Origin: CAXRBC01 sp041158045
GTDB taxonomy: Bacteria; Actinomycetota; Acidimicrobiia; Acidimicrobiales; Ilumatobacteraceae
Length of the DNA stretch: 9,838 nt
Assembly (NCBI GenBank): GCA_041158045.1
Contig: JBEBCD010000032.1
Coordinates: forward strand, 1-9,838
Reading direction: 5' to 3'
This document shows positions 6,603-9,838 of this stretch, piece after piece. How positions within the stretch are numbered: position 1 is the stretch's first letter; each line of letters opens with the position of its first letter. A model generated the notes under the pieces. That model had not been told where the DNA came from and did no database searches. It saw nothing but the letters and a program-made list of their open reading frames with translations. Made by a program: the position numbers and the translations under genes.

Positions 6603-7376
6603 CTACGCGCCGCGCAGTGCGGCGAGGGCGGGCGCCGCGAGCTCCGGCCGGCACACGACCAGGTCGGGGAGCCAGGTCTCCGCGCGGTTGTACACGAGCG
6701 GGGAGCCGTCGAGGCGACTCGCGTGCAGGCCCGCGGCGAGCGCGACCGCGACGGGTGCCGCCGAGTCCCACTGGTGCTGGCCGCCCGAGTGCACGTAGGC
6801 GTCGACGTGGCCGAGCACGACGGCCATCGTCTTGGCGCCCGCGGACCCGAGGGTGACGAGCTCGCCGCCGATCGCACGCGCGACCGCGGCGGCCTCGCGG
6901 GGCGCGCGCGTGCGCGACACGACGACGCGCGGCGTGCCCTCGCGTCGCGCGGGGGCGGGCGGCGCCGGGTCCGTGCCGAGCACGAGGCCGAGCGCCGGCA
7001 GTGCGACCGCCGCCGCGGTGACCGCACCCTCGGGACCCGCGGCACGCTCCCAGAGCGCGACGTGCACAGCCCAGTCGGATCGTCCGCGCTCGGCGTATTC
7101 CTGCGTGCCGTCGAGCGGGTCCACGATCCAGACGCGCTCGGCGGTGAGCCGCGCGGGGTCGTCGAGCGCCTCCTCCGAGAGCACCGCGTCCGCCGGTCGC
7201 AGCGTGCGCAGCACGTCGGCGATCGCCATCTGTGCGGCGGCGTCACCCTCGTCCTTGACGTCCCGGGGCGAGGCGCCCTCGATCGCGAGGGCCTCCCGCA
7301 CGCGCACGAGGCGCTCGCCCGTCGCGCGCGCGACGTGCGCCGCGACCTCGGCGTCGCTCGCGCGCGGCCCGATCAC
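6603..7376 (-). CDS. cysQ: 3'-phosphoadenosine 5'-phosphate phosphatase CysQ (inositol monophosphatase superfamily)
   Basis: Magnesium-dependent phosphatase that turns 3'-phosphoadenosine 5'-phosphate (the by-product of PAPS use in sulfation and sulfate assimilation) into AMP; actinobacterial relatives may also accept inositol monophosphate or fructose 1,6-bisphosphate. 257 residues, close to the roughly 267 of the mycobacterial enzyme. Metal-binding motifs are complete: SEE (67-69), DPLDGTQEY (86-94) and WDSAAP (203-208, Asp 204). Segments such as RSDWAVHVALW (99-109), GSAGAKTMAV (177-186), VDAYVHSGGQ (191-200) and HASRLDGSPLVYN (218-230) follow the mycobacterial CysQ pattern rather than plain SuhB. 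The GTG start at 7376 overlaps the TGA of the preceding small membrane protein gene as GTGA (7376-7373), which implies translational coupling. Cytosolic. Removing PAP protects exoribonucleases and sulfotransferases from inhibition; the link to the neighbouring translation factor is contextual only. Confidence 0.9.
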   Translation of the reverse strand: MIGPRASDAEVAAHVARATGERLVRVREALAIEGASPRDVKDEGDAAAQMAIADVLRTLRPADAVLSEEALDDPARLTAERVWIVDPLDGTQEYAERGRSDWAVHVALWERAAGPEGAVTAAAVALPALGLVLGTDPAPPAPARREGTPRVVVSRTRAPREAAAVARAIGGELVTLGSAGAKTMAVVLGHVDAYVHSGGQHQWDSAAPVAVALAAGLHASRLDGSPLVYNRAETWLPDLVVCRPELAAPALAALRGA

Positions 7377-7687
7377 CGCGTGGCGCGGGCGCCGAGGCGG
7401 GTCGCGTCGCGCACGAGCTCCCGCACCGCGCGTTCGTCGGCACCGTGCGCCACGAGCGATGCCACGGCCCGCTCGAGGCGCTCCGCGTCGGCGTCCTCGA
7501 AGACCTCGAGGGGGCGCGCGGGCGCGACGGCGGCGACCACCAGCAGCACCAGCGCGGCGATCGCGCCGACGACGCCGATCGTCGTCACGAGACCCACGTT
7601 GTTGCCGGCGATCGACGCGGCGATCATGCCCGCGATCGAGGCCACCACCACGGCGATCGCGCCGGCGCGGATGCGGGTGGCGGCCAC
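7373..7687 (-). CDS. Small two-helix membrane protein of unknown function
   Basis: 104 residues from GTG 7687, two bases after the ettA stop. I do not recognise a family. Visible parts: a short basic N-terminus (MAATRIRAG), a first hydrophobic helix at about 8-27 rich in Ala, Ile and Val, a tight NN turn (29-30), a second hydrophobic helix at about 31-55, and then a soluble charged tail (56-104) with heptad-like Leu/Val spacing (AERLERAVASLVAHGADE) that should be a cytoplasmic helix or helical pair. The positive N-terminus and soluble C-terminus suggest both ends face the cytoplasm. Its TGA overlaps the cysQ start (GTGA), so it is translated between ettA and cysQ and is probably real despite the poor SD. 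The opposite strand is also open here, but that frame has no plausible protein features. A holin-like or stress-envelope role would be speculation. Confidence 0.7.
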   Translation of the reverse strand: MAATRIRAGAIAVVVASIAGMIAASIAGNNVGLVTTIGVVGAIAALVLLVVAAVAPARPLEVFEDADAERLERAVASLVAHGADERAVRELVRDATRLGARATR

Positions 7688-7689
7688 GG

Positions 7690-9366
<1,677 letters not shown>

Positions 9367-9371
9367 GACGA

Positions 9372-9392
9372 CCCCGCACCCTACCCCTCCCC
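9372..9392 (-). other. Canonical G-quadruplex motif just upstream of ettA
   Basis: On the coding strand of ettA the sequence reads GGGG-A-GGGG-TA-GGG-TGC-GGGG: four G-runs with loops of 1, 2 and 3 nt, then five bases, then ATG. Short loops favour a stable fold. If transcription starts in or before the palindrome, this element makes up nearly the whole mRNA leader and covers the ribosome landing zone. Confidence 0.6.
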
Positions 9393-9395
9393 ACC

Positions 9396-9407
9396 GAACT
9401 TAAGTTC
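9396..9407. repeat. Perfect 12-bp palindrome GAACTTAAGTTC (candidate operator)
   Basis: Each strand reads GAACTTAAGTTC. It is 67% A+T inside very GC-rich DNA, lies 30 bp before the ettA start and contains TAAGTT on both strands, so a dimeric repressor bound here would cover -10 candidates in both directions. The flanks do not extend the symmetry directly. Confidence 0.6.
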
Positions 9408-9410
9408 CTC

Positions 9411-9445
9411 GGGACAGGGGCTGGGCGAGGTCGGGGTGCTCGGGG
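9411..9445 (+). other. Second G-quadruplex motif, plus strand
   Basis: G-runs at 9411-9413, 9417-9420, 9423-9425, 9433-9436 and 9442-9445 with loops of 3, 2, 7 and 5 nt satisfy the G3+N1-7 pattern. It lies on the opposite strand from the motif at 9372-9392, on the other side of the palindrome. The longer loop makes it less stable than the first. Confidence 0.45.
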
Positions 9446-9528
9446 TGTGTGCGGCGCCGGAGTCGGGCGAGGGCGATGGTTCTACGCCGGCTTCGACGAG
9501 GGTGCTACGTTCGCGGCGTCAGTTTCAC

Positions 9529-9538
9529 AAGGAGGGGG
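9529..9538 (+). promoter_or_regulatory. Strong ribosome binding site of the PuuD-like gene
   Basis: AAGGAGGGGG is the best Shine-Dalgarno in the window. The GGAGG core ends 11 nt before GTG 9547 and the G-run ends 8 nt before it. This decides the GTG start and shows that the gene is not leaderless. Confidence 0.75.
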
Positions 9539-9546
9539 TACGGAAA

Positions 9547-9838
9547 GTGCTCGCGGATTACAACGGTTTCTTCAGCAGGGCTGCTCTCGGCGACTGGGGC
9601 ATGCGGTGGCTCCACATCCTCGCCGGCATCATGTGGATCGGCCTGCTCTACTACTTCAACTTCGTGCAGGTGCCGGCCTTCGCCGAGCTCGACGCCGGGG
9701 CCCGCAACCAGGCCGTCGACAAGCTCGCCTCCCGGGCGCTGTGGTGGTTCCGGTGGGCCGCGGTGGCGACCCTGGTCTTCGGCGTGTTGATCCTCCTGGT
9801 CCAAGAGGGCAGCGGCGGCGGTGGGTCGCGGCTGGCCG
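9547..9838 (+). CDS. PuuD-like (urate oxidase N-terminal domain) membrane protein, 3' end missing
   Basis: Only the first 97 codons are present; the frame runs off the right edge without a stop. GTG 9547 is supported by the strong SD upstream. The protein starts MLADYNGFFSRAALGDWG, then a first membrane helix at about 19-41 containing RWLHILAGIMWIGLLYYFNF with His 23, a loop with QVPAFAEL (41-48), and a second helix at about 66-85 preceded by ALWWFRW (64-70). This resembles the membrane domain named Urate_ox_N, found at the N-terminus of PuuD, a urate hydroxylase that passes electrons to a C-terminal cytochrome c domain. Many bacteria carry family members without proof of urate activity, and whether a cytochrome domain follows here cannot be seen. 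The loop after helix 2 contains GSGGGGS, a flexible linker-like run. The gene is divergent from ettA. The family call rests on recognition of short motifs, so it is moderate. Confidence 0.6.
   Translation, partial: MLADYNGFFSRAALGDWGMRWLHILAGIMWIGLLYYFNFVQVPAFAELDAGARNQAVDKLASRALWWFRWAAVATLVFGVLILLVQEGSGGGGSRLA

Larger units (their letters stand above)
9367..9546. promoter_or_regulatory. 180-bp divergent intergenic region between ettA and the PuuD-like gene
   Basis: No gene is seen here. For ettA (minus) two -10 candidates of the TAnnnT kind exist: TAGGGT (9383-9378), giving an almost leaderless mRNA, and TAAGTT (9402-9397) inside the palindrome, giving a leader of about 24 nt. For the plus-strand gene, TACGTT (9506-9511) would start transcription near 9518; TAAGTT (9401-9406) in the palindrome is a second option with a long leader. 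No strong -35 is visible. The part from 9446 to 9520 otherwise shows no clear motif. Confidence 0.5.

Noticed and set aside
5129..6856. Long plus-strand open frame opposite the ABC1 kinase and cysQ
   Set aside because: The product is rich in Glu, His, Arg and Asp with no motif, and the minus strand carries two complete, motif-rich proteins over the same bases.
9505..9804. Minus-strand open frame of 99 codons at the right edge
   Set aside because: It is antisense to the PuuD-like gene, which has a strong SD and clear membrane helices. The antisense product is polar with no motif.

Overview
This is a very GC-rich stretch, well above 70% G+C by eye. It is gene-dense, with many GTG starts, 4-nt gene overlaps, starts lacking a Shine-Dalgarno (SD) sequence, and TAnnnT-type -10 candidates. 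The presence of NucS, a CysQ of mycobacterial type and an actinobacterial-type ABC1 kinase points to an actinobacterium (Actinomycetota). A deep-branching, non-mycobacterial class such as Acidimicrobiia is a guess. Apart from the two end-truncated genes, every gene looks intact. I see no tRNA, rRNA, CRISPR array, insertion sequence or prophage gene.

Left block (1-4302). A minus-strand operon runs from a geranylgeranyl-reductase-family flavoprotein (3328-2102) through a nitronate monooxygenase-family flavoprotein (2090-1122) to an MFS permease (1111 to beyond the left edge), with gaps of only 10-11 bp. Divergent from it, across 44 bp, is a plus-strand SDR (3373-4302) resembling the acyl-CoA/steroid-catabolism dehydrogenases of actinobacteria.

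Central and right block (9366-4299, minus strand). This is a probable five-gene operon: the ABC-F translation factor EttA, a 104-residue two-helix membrane protein, the PAP phosphatase CysQ, an ABC1/UbiB-type atypical kinase and the mismatch endonuclease NucS. The first three genes are packed tightly (2-nt gap, then a 4-nt GTGA overlap). NucS meets the SDR tail to tail with interlocked stop codons in a CTAG tetranucleotide.

Right edge (9367-9838). A 180-bp divergent intergenic region precedes a truncated plus-strand membrane protein related to the N-terminal domain of the urate hydroxylase PuuD. This region holds the most unusual non-coding structure of the window. A perfect 12-bp AT-rich palindrome (GAACTTAAGTTC) is flanked by two canonical G-quadruplex motifs on opposite strands. 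The left one, on the EttA coding strand, ends five bases before the EttA start codon.

I did not find a convincing novel multi-gene defence or biosynthetic system; this is mostly actinobacterial core and housekeeping-type DNA. The points worth a second look are the EttA upstream structure, the altered KxGQ motif of the ABC1 kinase, the uncharacterised small membrane protein inside the operon, and the convergent stop overlap.
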